A DNA stretch of 64,000 nucleotides from Scytonema tolypothrichoides VB-61278 (lineage in GTDB: Bacteria; Cyanobacteriota; Cyanobacteriia; Cyanobacteriales; Nostocaceae), in contig NZ_JXCA02000002.1 in assembly GCF_000828085.3 (NCBI RefSeq), forward strand, positions 747,070-811,069. Direction: 5' to 3'. The notes beneath the pieces are model-generated. The model was not told the DNA's origin and made no database searches. It worked only from the letters and a program-made list of their open reading frames with translations. The position numbers and the translations under genes were made by a program. How positions within the stretch are numbered: position 1 is the stretch's first letter; every line of letters begins with the position of its first letter. Below, piece by piece: positions 20,200 through 28,554 of the stretch.

Positions 20200-21750
20200 T
20201 CAAGAATTTGCCAACACAATCTTTGAGTCGTCGGAGGAAGCTTCACTAACCATCCCTGAATATTCCCCGTTATAGTTGGTGAATCCAGACGGTCCTCTGC
20301 GAATATTAGATAGACGAATTTGCCAATCGGAAACCTCCTCGTAGGTAAGGTGATTAGTCTTGGAAGTGGTTGTCCATACCCCCCAAAGACAGGTGTCTTC
20401 AAACTGTAGCATTCCTGTCTTGCGTAAGTTATGAGCTTGCGGAGTTCCGGGCAAGGGAATAATGCTGTAGCACGAAGTTTGAAATTCCAATTGAGGGTTA
20501 ATCTCTACCAGTTCATCCACGAGTTCTGAAATCGCTTCCTCAAGACGTAACAAATCTTCATGGTCATCATCGGGTAGCCCGATAATGATGCCATAAGCAA
20601 TGACAGGTACACCAGTTCTGACTACAGATTTCATCAATGTACAATGCTCTTGCCACGGTAGGAGCTTCTTGTAGGCTTCTCGTCCAAAAACAGGACGTTC
20701 AGCAGGGATATAAGCCAAAGGACAACCGACTTTGCCATCCCAGCCAAACAGTGCTTCAATCAGTTCTTCATCAGGTCTGAGGTCGGTGCTTTCGTAGTTA
20801 CGCCCAGCACCCAGAGTTACTTTCCTCAGTTCTAAACCATTGGGCCACATGAGAGTTATTCCCATCTCCCGCGCACCATTGGTAATTTCGAGGATCTCTT
20901 GTCGCCCCTCCGGAAAGAGTCCACGGGCGAGGAATTGATCGGAACCGATATTGATCGAACGTGCCCCCGCTTCTTTCTGGATAGCCAACCATTTGAGGGC
21001 TGTTTCCGGGGACATTCTCCGAAAGCCAGTGCCGTAAGTGGGTGTCATGCAAAAATCGCAGGTGCGATCGCAACCAATGTCAGCAACCAACGAACCGACT
21101 GGCACAAATCCCTGAACATTGGGAAGTGTCCCTAAACAGTCCCGCGCCACTTCCACTGAGGGTAGTGCCCACTCATCTGGACTTTTTGCTTTAGTCTTCC
21201 TGGGATACTGTTTACCATCTGCGAGAATGACACCCGTAAGTTCTTCTCGTGGAGTTTTTCCCAGTACATAGTCAAAAATAGCCCAATTAGCTCCCCCCGA
21301 TTTATCCTGAACGACTGCTGCAGCGCCCGCCTTCAAGTAGTGGTGCGGTTCAGCGAAAGCATCCGATCCGCCAACAACAACAGGACGACCCCCCTTAGCC
21401 AGATGCTCAATTAGCATACAACTGACTTGACGGTCTTGGGAGAAATTAACTGTAACTCCCCAAGCATCGAAGGCGTGGGGATCGAGGGCGGAAATTTTGC
21501 CGCCAACGTAAGTTTTCCGCAGGGTCATCCCTTTCCAAGAAATCTCCCCAAATTCTTCACTATAATTGTCATCTCTGAGGTTGACCAATTGGGCATCAAA
21601 TCCTCCTGCTTGCAAGTCAGGGATCAATACTTGCTTGCTGATTAAGGAACGATGTCTATATAAAGAAGTCCAATTTTTGCCTTCTGCATCGTATAGTCCC
21701 GTTGCAGGAGGTTCAACCAGTCCAATTGTTGGAGACTTTGTAGTTACCAT
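20200..21750 (-). CDS. radical SAM protein with B12-binding-like N-terminal domain
   Basis: The 516-residue protein has an N-terminal Rossmann-like region (about residues 1-155, with GRPVVVGGSDAFAEP) like the B12-binding domain of cobalamin-dependent radical SAM enzymes, although the DxHxxG cobalamin-ligand motif is not apparent. The radical SAM domain has the CxxxCxxC cluster motif as C227-DRT-C231-DF-C234, followed by TGFRRMSPE and GSDQFLARGLF. Conserved later segments include GIIIGLPDDDHEDLLRLEE and IIPLPGTPQAH. Substrate unknown. It starts 47 bases after the stop of egtD on the same strand, so it is probably cotranscribed with the histidine methyltransferase and sulfoxide synthase genes. 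That context suggests it acts on a thiol-histidine intermediate or product; this is inference. Confidence 0.88.
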   Translation of the reverse strand: MVTTKSPTIGLVEPPATGLYDAEGKNWTSLYRHRSLISKQVLIPDLQAGGFDAQLVNLRDDNYSEEFGEISWKGMTLRKTYVGGKISALDPHAFDAWGVTVNFSQDRQVSCMLIEHLAKGGRPVVVGGSDAFAEPHHYLKAGAAAVVQDKSGGANWAIFDYVLGKTPREELTGVILADGKQYPRKTKAKSPDEWALPSVEVARDCLGTLPNVQGFVPVGSLVADIGCDRTCDFCMTPTYGTGFRRMSPETALKWLAIQKEAGARSINIGSDQFLARGLFPEGRQEILEITNGAREMGITLMWPNGLELRKVTLGAGRNYESTDLRPDEELIEALFGWDGKVGCPLAYIPAERPVFGREAYKKLLPWQEHCTLMKSVVRTGVPVIAYGIIIGLPDDDHEDLLRLEEAISELVDELVEINPQLEFQTSCYSIIPLPGTPQAHNLRKTGMLQFEDTCLWGVWTTTSKTNHLTYEEVSDWQIRLSNIRRGPSGFTNYNGEYSGMVSEASSDDSKIVLANS

Positions 21751-21797
21751 AGTTCAGGGTGCGTAATGTTGGATAACAGTTTACACTTCTAGAAAAA

Positions 21798-22802
21798 TTA
21801 TTGAGCTTGGCAAAGAATTAACCCAAACCACTCCTGAGGATCTGTCCAAGTTTTCAAAGTTTTAAGTCCTTGCGCCGCAAGTTGTTTTTGGATGATTGCC
21901 AAATCGAACTTGCGAGAAATTTCGGTGAGAATGCTTTCTCCAGCTTGAAACGAAACTTTTAAATTGAGGATATCTAGAGACACCCAATGATTTTCTTGGC
22001 AATGGAGATACATCTCTATCTGAGCATCAGCTTGATTATAAATCGCTTGATGAGTGAAGAAATTGAGATTAAAATTGCCTTGAAAGCGCCAATTTAAATG
22101 GGAGAGCATATTTAAATTAAAAGCAGCAGTTACTCCCTGACTGTCGTTATAGGCTAATTCTAAAATTTCTTTGGGTTTTTGTAAATCAATCCCGAGAAGA
22201 AAGTAATCTCTTGGTTTTAAAGCGTGAGCAATTTGACTCAAAAAATGGTCAGATTCCTGTGAGGTAAAATTCCCCATAGAACTTCCCAGGAAAAAAATCA
22301 TCCGCGATAAGCCAGAGGCTGGACGCAGAGAGTATCGCAAAGAGTTTGATTCCAGATGAGCTAGGGCTTGTTCGTAAGTTCCTAGTAATCCTTGAATGGA
22401 AAAATCAGGATATTGTTGTTGTAGCTGTAGCACGCTGGTTTTGAGAATTCCCCCACTGATATCAATGGGTAAATATCTACAGTCATCTGCAATTTTTTGA
22501 TAACTATCTAACAAAAGGCGAGTTTTAGTAGAACTACCGCTACCTAATTCTACTAGTTCACAACTGCCTGTCATTTGAGCAATTTCATCGGCGTATTGAC
22601 TCAAGATCCAGGCTTCTGTTCGTGTCGGATAGTATTCGGGTAACTGACAGATTTGTTCAAACAGTTGAGAACCACGTTCATCATAAAAATATTTGGCTGG
22701 TAAACTTTTTCGGGCTTGGGTTAATCCTTGAATGACATCTTCACCATCATTGTTTAACTCATGATACTGATTGTCAAGAATTATTAAAGGCTGTGTTAGC
22801 AT
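21798..22802 (-). CDS. egtD: L-histidine N-alpha-methyltransferase EgtD
   Basis: EgtD uses three SAM molecules to trimethylate histidine to hercynine, the first step of ergothioneine synthesis. The 334-residue length fits the family. It shows the family N-terminal motif (LPAKYFYDERGSQLFEQICQ and LPEYYPTRTEAWIL, residues 34-67), the SAM site ELGSGSSTKTRLLL (about 84-97), and MIFFLGSSMGNFTSQESDHFL and FLLGIDLQKP. The C-terminus is WTDPQEWFGLILCQA. The gene follows the sulfoxide synthase gene with a 206-base gap that contains a strong hairpin, and precedes the radical SAM gene closely. A decayed second copy of its 3' end lies at 25840-25945. Confidence 0.92.
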   Translation of the reverse strand: MLTQPLIILDNQYHELNNDGEDVIQGLTQARKSLPAKYFYDERGSQLFEQICQLPEYYPTRTEAWILSQYADEIAQMTGSCELVELGSGSSTKTRLLLDSYQKIADDCRYLPIDISGGILKTSVLQLQQQYPDFSIQGLLGTYEQALAHLESNSLRYSLRPASGLSRMIFFLGSSMGNFTSQESDHFLSQIAHALKPRDYFLLGIDLQKPKEILELAYNDSQGVTAAFNLNMLSHLNWRFQGNFNLNFFTHQAIYNQADAQIEMYLHCQENHWVSLDILNLKVSFQAGESILTEISRKFDLAIIQKQLAAQGLKTLKTWTDPQEWFGLILCQAQ

Positions 22803-22935
22803 TTTCTAATTTTTTCTATTTTCTGTTTGGTAGTATAAATTTCTGGTGTCGCTGAATTAAACAATGTTTCAAGAAAACGTACAGCAGATTGCAAGTTAGT
22901 GAAGTACAAACAGACCCCACCCGCGCACCTCAAGC

Positions 22936-22961
22936 ACCCTCCCCGTGAACTCGGGGAGGGT
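22936..22961. repeat. GC-rich hairpin between the sulfoxide synthase gene and egtD
   Basis: A perfect 10-bp stem ACCCTCCCCG / CGGGGAGGGT has a TGAACT loop and is followed by a partial repeat TTGGGGAGGGG. No T-run follows on either strand, so it is a dispersed palindromic repeat or an mRNA-stability element in the putative operon rather than a classic terminator. Confidence 0.65.
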
Positions 22962-23008
22962 TGGGGAGGGGTGTACTCCATTTAGATGCAAAGCGCTGTA
23001 TCTAAATT

Positions 23009-24370
23009 TCATGACACAGCTTTCAAATCTTGAGCAATTCTAAAACCAGCGTGTTGATAAAAGTAGGGACGAAACCAATTGCGATAACTTGGCAATGCCA
23101 TTGAACCATTAGTGGCCCAAGAACCACCCAGCATCATCTGATGTTTACCATCAAAAAAGGGTGCTGCTTGGTCTTTGTAAAGCGGGTGGGGTTGAAATCC
23201 TGGTAGGGGGTTGAAGGTGTCTCTCAACCATTCCCAAACATTTCCTCTGAGGTCATAAAGACCACAAGCACTATTGGCTAGTTTGAACATTCCCACTGGA
23301 CTGGGGGAAATGAATTGTAAGTTGAGATTATAGTTAGTTGATAAGCGGTTAGCCTCAGAGGTAAGTAAGGCTTGATTCCATTCGGCTTCACTCATCAAGC
23401 GTATTTCGGAACCTTTCCAACGACAAAATGCGATCGCCTCATAATAGTTGACTTCCACAGCCCAATCCAGTGGTAAGTCTATTTCGTCGAATGTGGCTCG
23501 ATAACGATAGCCATCTGAAAAGGGTATCCAGAATTTGGGATGTTGTACATTGTAGAGTTGTTTCCAATTCCAAGATTCAGGATTCCAGTAGTCTAAATTA
23601 TTATAGCCGTCTTCGTGAACAAACTCTAGAAATTCTCCGTTAGTGATGAGATACTTACTGGCTAAAAACGGTTTAACTTCAACTGTGCGATCGCCATATT
23701 CACTATCCCAACCATAGGTAAAATCATCTTTGGATTTTCCCAATTTCACTACACCACCTGGAATTAAACGCATTTCATTGTTGGGAATCTCATTATTGCT
23801 AGGTGCGTAATTCCAGCCTTGGGGACATTTTAGGCGATCAACAGACAATTGACGCAGCAGCATCGAAGAGGTTTCAAAGTGAATGCGACTATGTTCTATT
23901 CCCATCAGCAAAGCCCAGAAGGGATGCTGTTGATGAATCGGCAAATCTAGGGAAGTGTTTTGGATAACCTCTGTGATGACCTCCCGTGCTTTATCCCGAT
24001 ATTGCCAAACTTTTTCGACATCGGGCCAGTTAACGCCTTGCAATGCTGCATCGAGTTCTGTCGGCGTTTCTGGATCAACTCCAATTTCAAACAGGGTTTC
24101 GTATTTTGAATTAATCCGATGTTTTATTAAATCAACGCAAATTAACTTGTTGATGTAAAAAACTGCTGAATGACCAAGATAAAAAATCAGACAGTTTCTT
24201 AAAGGATCGGGGTTGAGATAAAAAGTTTCTTCCCCAACCAAACTTTTCATGAGTATTTCTTCAAGTTCCCAAGAATTTTCAAAATAGTTAAGCAGGCTTT
24301 GGGAACTGCAATCATTTAGTGTGGGAACTTGAGGTGATGCCAGTTTCTTCATCGTTGGAACCATACCCAT
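23009..24370 (-). CDS. OvoA/EgtB-type nonheme iron sulfoxide synthase, without methyltransferase domain
   Basis: Enzymes of this family join a thiol (cysteine or gamma-glutamylcysteine) to histidine or hercynine using O2 and a nonheme iron. The protein (about 454 residues) has a DinB-like N-terminal domain and a C-terminal FGE-sulfatase/SUMF1 domain (RLIPGGVVKLGKS, NLRGNVWEWL-like DLRGNVWEWLRDTF, MLGGSWATNGSMALPSYRNW, GFRIAQD). The iron ligands are visible: His67 in YLGHSAVFYINKL and the HxxxH pair His160/His164 in EHSRIHFE. The N-terminal PTLNDCSSQSLLNYFENSW and the DPLRNCLIFY segment look more like OvoA than classic EgtB, but the C-terminal OvoA methyltransferase is absent and a separate egtD follows. 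Start choice among ATGs at 24370, 24364 and 24352 is uncertain. Confidence 0.85.
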   Translation of the reverse strand: MGMVPTMKKLASPQVPTLNDCSSQSLLNYFENSWELEEILMKSLVGEETFYLNPDPLRNCLIFYLGHSAVFYINKLICVDLIKHRINSKYETLFEIGVDPETPTELDAALQGVNWPDVEKVWQYRDKAREVITEVIQNTSLDLPIHQQHPFWALLMGIEHSRIHFETSSMLLRQLSVDRLKCPQGWNYAPSNNEIPNNEMRLIPGGVVKLGKSKDDFTYGWDSEYGDRTVEVKPFLASKYLITNGEFLEFVHEDGYNNLDYWNPESWNWKQLYNVQHPKFWIPFSDGYRYRATFDEIDLPLDWAVEVNYYEAIAFCRWKGSEIRLMSEAEWNQALLTSEANRLSTNYNLNLQFISPSPVGMFKLANSACGLYDLRGNVWEWLRDTFNPLPGFQPHPLYKDQAAPFFDGKHQMMLGGSWATNGSMALPSYRNWFRPYFYQHAGFRIAQDLKAVS

Positions 24371-24659
24371 GACATTTTTGATAGAGCATTCCAGGTACAA
24401 TTGCACAAACTACAACGTATTACACAAAAAAGTGTCATTGATCACAATTTTTTTGATGTCGTTATCATCGAATAATTTCCTAAATTTGTAAACAGAGAAA
24501 AAAAGTATTGAAACTTACAAAATATACGAATTGACAAATGGATATAGATAATGCAATTGCGTTATTTCAGTATATTTTGCGTCACATAAATTACCTGTGC
24601 TTGCTTGAGAGGTTTTTTGAAAAGTTGGGTAAGTTGTAAAAAAGCTCTCAGTATACGCG

Positions 24660-25778
24660 CTAATTATTGGCTGCTTTCTGAATCTGTTTATGCTTTTCTG
24701 GGCTGGTTTCTATTTTCACATATAAGAAATCGATGCCTTCTTGTTCGAGTAATTCTAAGATGGCTAGATTTAAATTTCTCTCAGCATCAAAATAGAGATT
24801 TTCATCATTAACAAAAGTTATTATTTGTATGACGCGAGCATTATTTTCAATTTGGCTAAACCGCACAATTATCTCTTTCGATAAGCCGTTAATCGATAAG
24901 CTGCTTTCTCGAATAGCATCGCATATTTTGGCAGTTTGCTTGGCTGAAATATTATCGATTTTGAGAGTTAAACTCAGCCCCCATTTTAATTCATTACCAG
25001 GATTTTGTGACCAATTTTCTACGATTCCACTAATCATTTTAGAGTTGGGCATTTTCAAAATAGAACCCCACTTATAGACATGGAGGGTTGTGGTTCTAAA
25101 TCCAATACTGAGTACCTGCACAAAACCCTCTACTCCTGATATTCCTATCCAGTCACCTTCTCGATAGAGATTATCAGAATAGATAACAAGTGTACAAAAC
25201 CAGTCATAGACAATATCTTTCAACAGCAAACCTAAAGTGATACCAGCGCCACCTAATAGACCAACTAATGCAGCCGCCGATTGTCCTAAAAAGATTTCAC
25301 TGAGTTTAATAGTTATGACGATAACTGCCGCCGATTGAAAAATTTTCGGCATCAAAGGTCTGAGTAAGTCATCCAGATCAGTTTCAGTATGCAGCACGAG
25401 GTTAGCAATTATCTGACCCAAGATAGAAGAGGCTTGGTAAACAGCATATGCAACTATGAACAGGACTACCAAATTGAGCGTCCTGCTGATTGTGTCGCTC
25501 AATTGAAAACCTAATTCCTTTGCCAGAATTTCCTTGACAAGCCACAGTCCACCAACCAGAACCAACAAATTTAAGGACGGCTTGAGAATTCCAATTAACT
25601 CATCATCAAGGCTGGTCTTGGTTTTTCTAGTAAAGCGCTCAAGAGTTTTGAGTATAACTGCAACAATAAATTGTCTCAATACCTGTGTCAACGTCAAGAT
25701 GATGATGGCAGCTACTATTTTGCCAATGGGTACGCCGGAGTAATCAAAATTTCTTAGCATGTTCCAAATTGCTTCCAT
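24660..25778 (-). CDS. small-conductance mechanosensitive channel (MscS family)
   Basis: The 372-residue protein has about five membrane helices in its first 210 residues (for example GKIVAAIIILTLTQVLRQFIV, LNLLVLVGGLWLVKEIL, TLNLVVLFIVAYAVYQASS), with the pore-lining helix rich in Ala/Gly (QSAAALVGLLGGAGITLGLLLKD). The MscS beta domain follows (LYREGDWIGISGVEGFVQVLSIGFRTTTL, KMPNSKMISG) and then a cytoplasmic alpha/beta domain. Such channels release solutes on osmotic down-shock. The long N-terminal part suggests a YnaI/YbdG-like subclass. The gene lies upstream of the sulfoxide synthase gene on the same strand with a 289-base gap; a functional link is not evident. Confidence 0.9.
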   Translation of the reverse strand: MEAIWNMLRNFDYSGVPIGKIVAAIIILTLTQVLRQFIVAVILKTLERFTRKTKTSLDDELIGILKPSLNLLVLVGGLWLVKEILAKELGFQLSDTISRTLNLVVLFIVAYAVYQASSILGQIIANLVLHTETDLDDLLRPLMPKIFQSAAVIVITIKLSEIFLGQSAAALVGLLGGAGITLGLLLKDIVYDWFCTLVIYSDNLYREGDWIGISGVEGFVQVLSIGFRTTTLHVYKWGSILKMPNSKMISGIVENWSQNPGNELKWGLSLTLKIDNISAKQTAKICDAIRESSLSINGLSKEIIVRFSQIENNARVIQIITFVNDENLYFDAERNLNLAILELLEQEGIDFLYVKIETSPEKHKQIQKAANN

Positions 25779-25839
25779 AGGTTTAAGTGGGAATACTAGA
25801 TGTTTTTCACTCGTTTAGTGTGAGGTGATTTCAACTCTA

Positions 25840-25945
25840 AGCTTGGTAAAGAATTAAGCCAAACTACTGCTGTGGATCTATCCAAATTTTCACTGTCTTT
25901 AACCCTTGCACCTCCAGTTGTTTTTGCATATTTGCTAAATCATTG
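25840..25945 (-). pseudogene. decayed copy of the egtD 3' end
   Basis: Hand alignment of 25838-25939 with 21804-21905 (3' end of egtD) gives about 80 identical bases of 102 with no gap. On the minus strand it reads DLANMQKQLEVQGLKTVKIW then IDPQQ-stop-FGLILYQA, against DLAIIQKQLAAQGLKTLKTW then TDPQEWFGLILCQA in the intact gene; the Trp codon has become TAG. Similarity fades beyond about 25950. It is a remnant of a second methyltransferase gene or of a segment duplication. Confidence 0.8.
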
Positions 25946-26857
25946 GACTTTGGACAAAAAAGTATGTTCGCGAATAATGTGCGCGAACAATAAAACAACA
26001 TACAATTTTATACCTCAGTATTGCACGCATACTGAGTTAAACAACTGTATTACCAGAAAAATTACGCAGCTTGTTTTTGTGGCTTATTCGATTTTTTTCC
26101 TTTCTTGACGACAGGGCGCTTGGGTCGTTTTGCTTAAGACCGATAAAAGCCAACAAAAGTGATGTCATCTTATCGTGCTGCTTTTGACTAAGACCAAGCT
26201 TATATTTATAGGTGCAAGATCTGAGCTAATCTTCTATAAAATCAAGAATAGCAGAAATCTATGAGCAATATCCTCTAATTCTTGGCGAAGGTATTGATGA
26301 GATGAGCCAAATTTTCAATTTTCTTAATCATTCCCCTGCTAACGATGTTTTGCGATGCCGCTTCCTGCTCAACTGGTAGGGTGAAACAAGTAAGTGGGCG
26401 CTAAAAAATCTAACTAAGTTAAGAAATGTAAATCGCTTAAAAGCTTATTTTTAAAGATATTTATAGTCTTTACATAAGTTCACATAGTTATAGCAACAGA
26501 CATATCGTTTAGGACATCGTACTTTGATTAAGAGGGAACTCTTAACTCTTAACTCTTAACAGGGAAATGTCCTAACAATTGTGGCGACTGCTATATCTTT
26601 AATTGTGCCTACCTACTTAAAACTTACATTCCGCACCCTCTACTGTCACAATCGGTTTTTTCGGTTTTTTACTAACAATTAAAGCTCTATTTTATACAAA
26701 GGTTGGTCAATTTGGAATGGCGATAAGCCGGAGGCTTGACGCTCCGCGTATCGCCAACCCCAAATCCTCAAACGTCCAAAATTCGTAGTGTGACACTTTA
26801 GGGTGCGGAAGTTGGGTTAAAAGTTCAGTGAAACTATAAACGCTCTCAAAATAGTTT
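25946..26857. other. degenerate intergenic region with repeats
   Basis: After the egtD remnant there is an inverted repeat GTTCGCG / CGCGAAC (25966-25988) and three copies of the heptamer AACTCTT (26537-26560). A minus-strand tail at about 26060-26130 reads AKRPKRPVVKKGKKSNK followed by PQKQAA and a stop, which may be the end of a decayed transposase or other gene; it is interrupted upstream and I cannot identify it. A palindromic module lies at about 26720-26755. No intact gene is supported. Confidence 0.5.
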
Positions 26858-27697
26858 CTATTTTTTTCCCCTAACCAACAAACCATGCTTGGGTGCAAAT
26901 ATCATCGCCACCACAAACAGCAGAGTTTGCAACACCACAATGCAACCCCCAGTCGCACCATCAATGTAATAGCTAATGTAGGTTCCCATAACACTCGAAA
27001 AGACTCCAGAAGCCATCGCAATCAGCATCATGTGGTCGAAGTTATCAGTTAATAAATATGCTGTTGCACCTGGAGTGACTAACATAGCAACAATCAAAAT
27101 AATTCCCACTGTCTGAAGTCCAGCGACAGCAGTTAAGGAAAGTAACGATAGCAAAATATAATAGAGTACTCCTGTATTTAAACCAATAGAACGCGCATGG
27201 GTGGGGTCAAAACAAAATAATAGTAGATCTTTGCGTAGGATAGCGATCGCCACCAAAGTCATAACACTAATAATCACCGTCTGAATAATATCTGCTTGAG
27301 AAATACCCAGAACATTGCCAAACAGGATGTGTGTCAAATCTACGCTGCTTGGTGTTTTAGAAACTAACACCAACCCCAAGGCAAAGAACCCCGTAAACAC
27401 CAGTCCAATGACCGTATCTTCCTTAATTCTTGTCTTTGCCTTGATAAAACCAATAGCAATAACTGAACCCACGCCAAACACAAACGCCCCAACAGCAAAG
27501 GGTATTTTCAAAATATAAGCAATCACCACCCCAGGCATAACCGCGTGAGAAACTGCATCTCCCATCAATGCCCAACCTTTCAGGGTCATATAACAAGATA
27601 GCACTGAACAGACCATACCAACTAAGGCACTGACGAGAATTGCCTTAACCATGAATTCGTTTTGCAAGGGCGCAGTAAACCATTGTACCAATTGCAT
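26858..27697 (-). CDS. mntB: metal-ion ABC transporter permease (MntB type)
   Basis: The permease of about 279 residues belongs to the ABC-3 family, which imports Mn or Zn. About eight membrane helices are visible, with family marks SALVGMVCSVLSCYMTLKGW, MGDAVSHAVMPGVVIAY (about residues 51-67), FGNVLGIS and LLTDNFDHMMLIA. It starts 5 bases after the ATPase stop codon (a GTG at 27700 overlaps the ATG at 27697), so the two are translationally coupled. It is the last gene of the mntC-mntA-mntB order known from Synechocystis. Mn is preferred over Zn because of the binding protein's ligand set and gene order, but Zn is not excluded. Confidence 0.88.
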   Translation of the reverse strand: MQLVQWFTAPLQNEFMVKAILVSALVGMVCSVLSCYMTLKGWALMGDAVSHAVMPGVVIAYILKIPFAVGAFVFGVGSVIAIGFIKAKTRIKEDTVIGLVFTGFFALGLVLVSKTPSSVDLTHILFGNVLGISQADIIQTVIISVMTLVAIAILRKDLLLFCFDPTHARSIGLNTGVLYYILLSLLSLTAVAGLQTVGIILIVAMLVTPGATAYLLTDNFDHMMLIAMASGVFSSVMGTYISYYIDGATGGCIVVLQTLLFVVAMIFAPKHGLLVRGKK

Positions 27698-27702
27698 CAC
27701 AC

Positions 27703-28473
27703 TTACTCCACATTTTCACGAGCTATCCGACTTTTGCTAAATGCTAAATCACTCAGGGAACCGTCAAAGGTGCGAGAGAGATTCTCCTGTGTGAAGACTT
27801 CATTCGTATTGCCGTAGGCTAAGATAGTGCGATTGATCAGGACAACTTGGTCACAGAAGGTAGTGATTGATGCCAAATCATGGGTAGAAACCAAAATTGT
27901 GTTACCCGCATCTCGTAATTCCAGTAACAAGTCAATCATGGCTTTTTCTGTTTTGATATCTACCCCTGTGAATGGTTCATCTAGCAGTAAGACGGTTCCC
28001 TGTTGTGCCAAAGCACGGGCAAAAAAGGCACGTTTTTTTTGTCCACCAGAGAGTTCTCCAATTTGGCGATCGCGCATTTCCCACATCTCTACCCTCTCCA
28101 AACTCTCCCTCACTATCCGTTTATCTTTTACGGAGGGAATTCTCAGTATATTCATATAGCCGTAGCGCCCCATCATCACCACATCGTAGACACTCACCGG
28201 GAAATTCCAGTCCACCTCTTCTGACTGTGGTACATACGCCACTAGGTTATTTTTTTGTACCATTCTGATTGGCAAGCCGTTAATCAACACTCTCCCCGTT
28301 TTCGGCTTCACAAATCCCATAATTGCTTTAAATAAAGTTGATTTTCCGCTACCATTCATCCCCACCAACCCACAAATTGAACTGGCTTGGAGTTGTAAAG
28401 AAGCACTATGCAAAGCTACCTTACCGTGGTAAGCGACTGTCACATTTTCAACATCAATACTGATTGAGTTCAT
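27703..28473 (-). CDS. mntA: metal-ion ABC transporter ATP-binding protein (MntA type)
   Basis: This ATPase powers the metal importer. Walker A is GMNGSGKST, the signature is LSGGQKKR, Walker B is [10 protein letters not shown], and the switch histidine is in STHD. The sequence [25 protein letters not shown] is typical of Mn/Zn-type ATPases. The ATG at 28473 ([18 protein letters not shown]) is chosen because it matches the usual family start; an ATG 33 bases upstream is possible and neither has a strong ribosome site. The gene lies between the genes for the binding protein and the permease, all on the minus strand. Confidence 0.9.
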   Translation of the reverse strand: MNSISIDVENVTVAYHGKVALHSASLQLQASSICGLVGMNGSGKSTLFKAIMGFVKPKTGRVLINGLPIRMVQKNNLVAYVPQSEEVDWNFPVSVYDVVMMGRYGYMNILRIPSVKDKRIVRESLERVEMWEMRDRQIGELSGGQKKRAFFARALAQQGTVLLLDEPFTGVDIKTEKAMIDLLLELRDAGNTILVSTHDLASITTFCDQVVLINRTILAYGNTNEVFTQENLSRTFDGSLSDLAFSKSRIARENVE

Positions 28474-28554
28474 AATTATTTGTTGGTAGTTCACCTGATA
28501 TCCCATCTTTTGACTAATATCAAATTCGCTTAACTACTTATCATTCAGATTTCT

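Noticed and set aside
26060-26300. Possible transposase tail on the minus strand (AKRPKRPVVKKGKKSNK, RQELEDIAHRFL)
   Set aside because: The pieces lie in different frames with stops between them and I could not tie them to a named family; noted only within the intergenic description.
26707-26898. 63-residue minus-strand frame overlapping the end of mntB
   Set aside because: It includes a palindromic repeat and overlaps mntB; no protein features.
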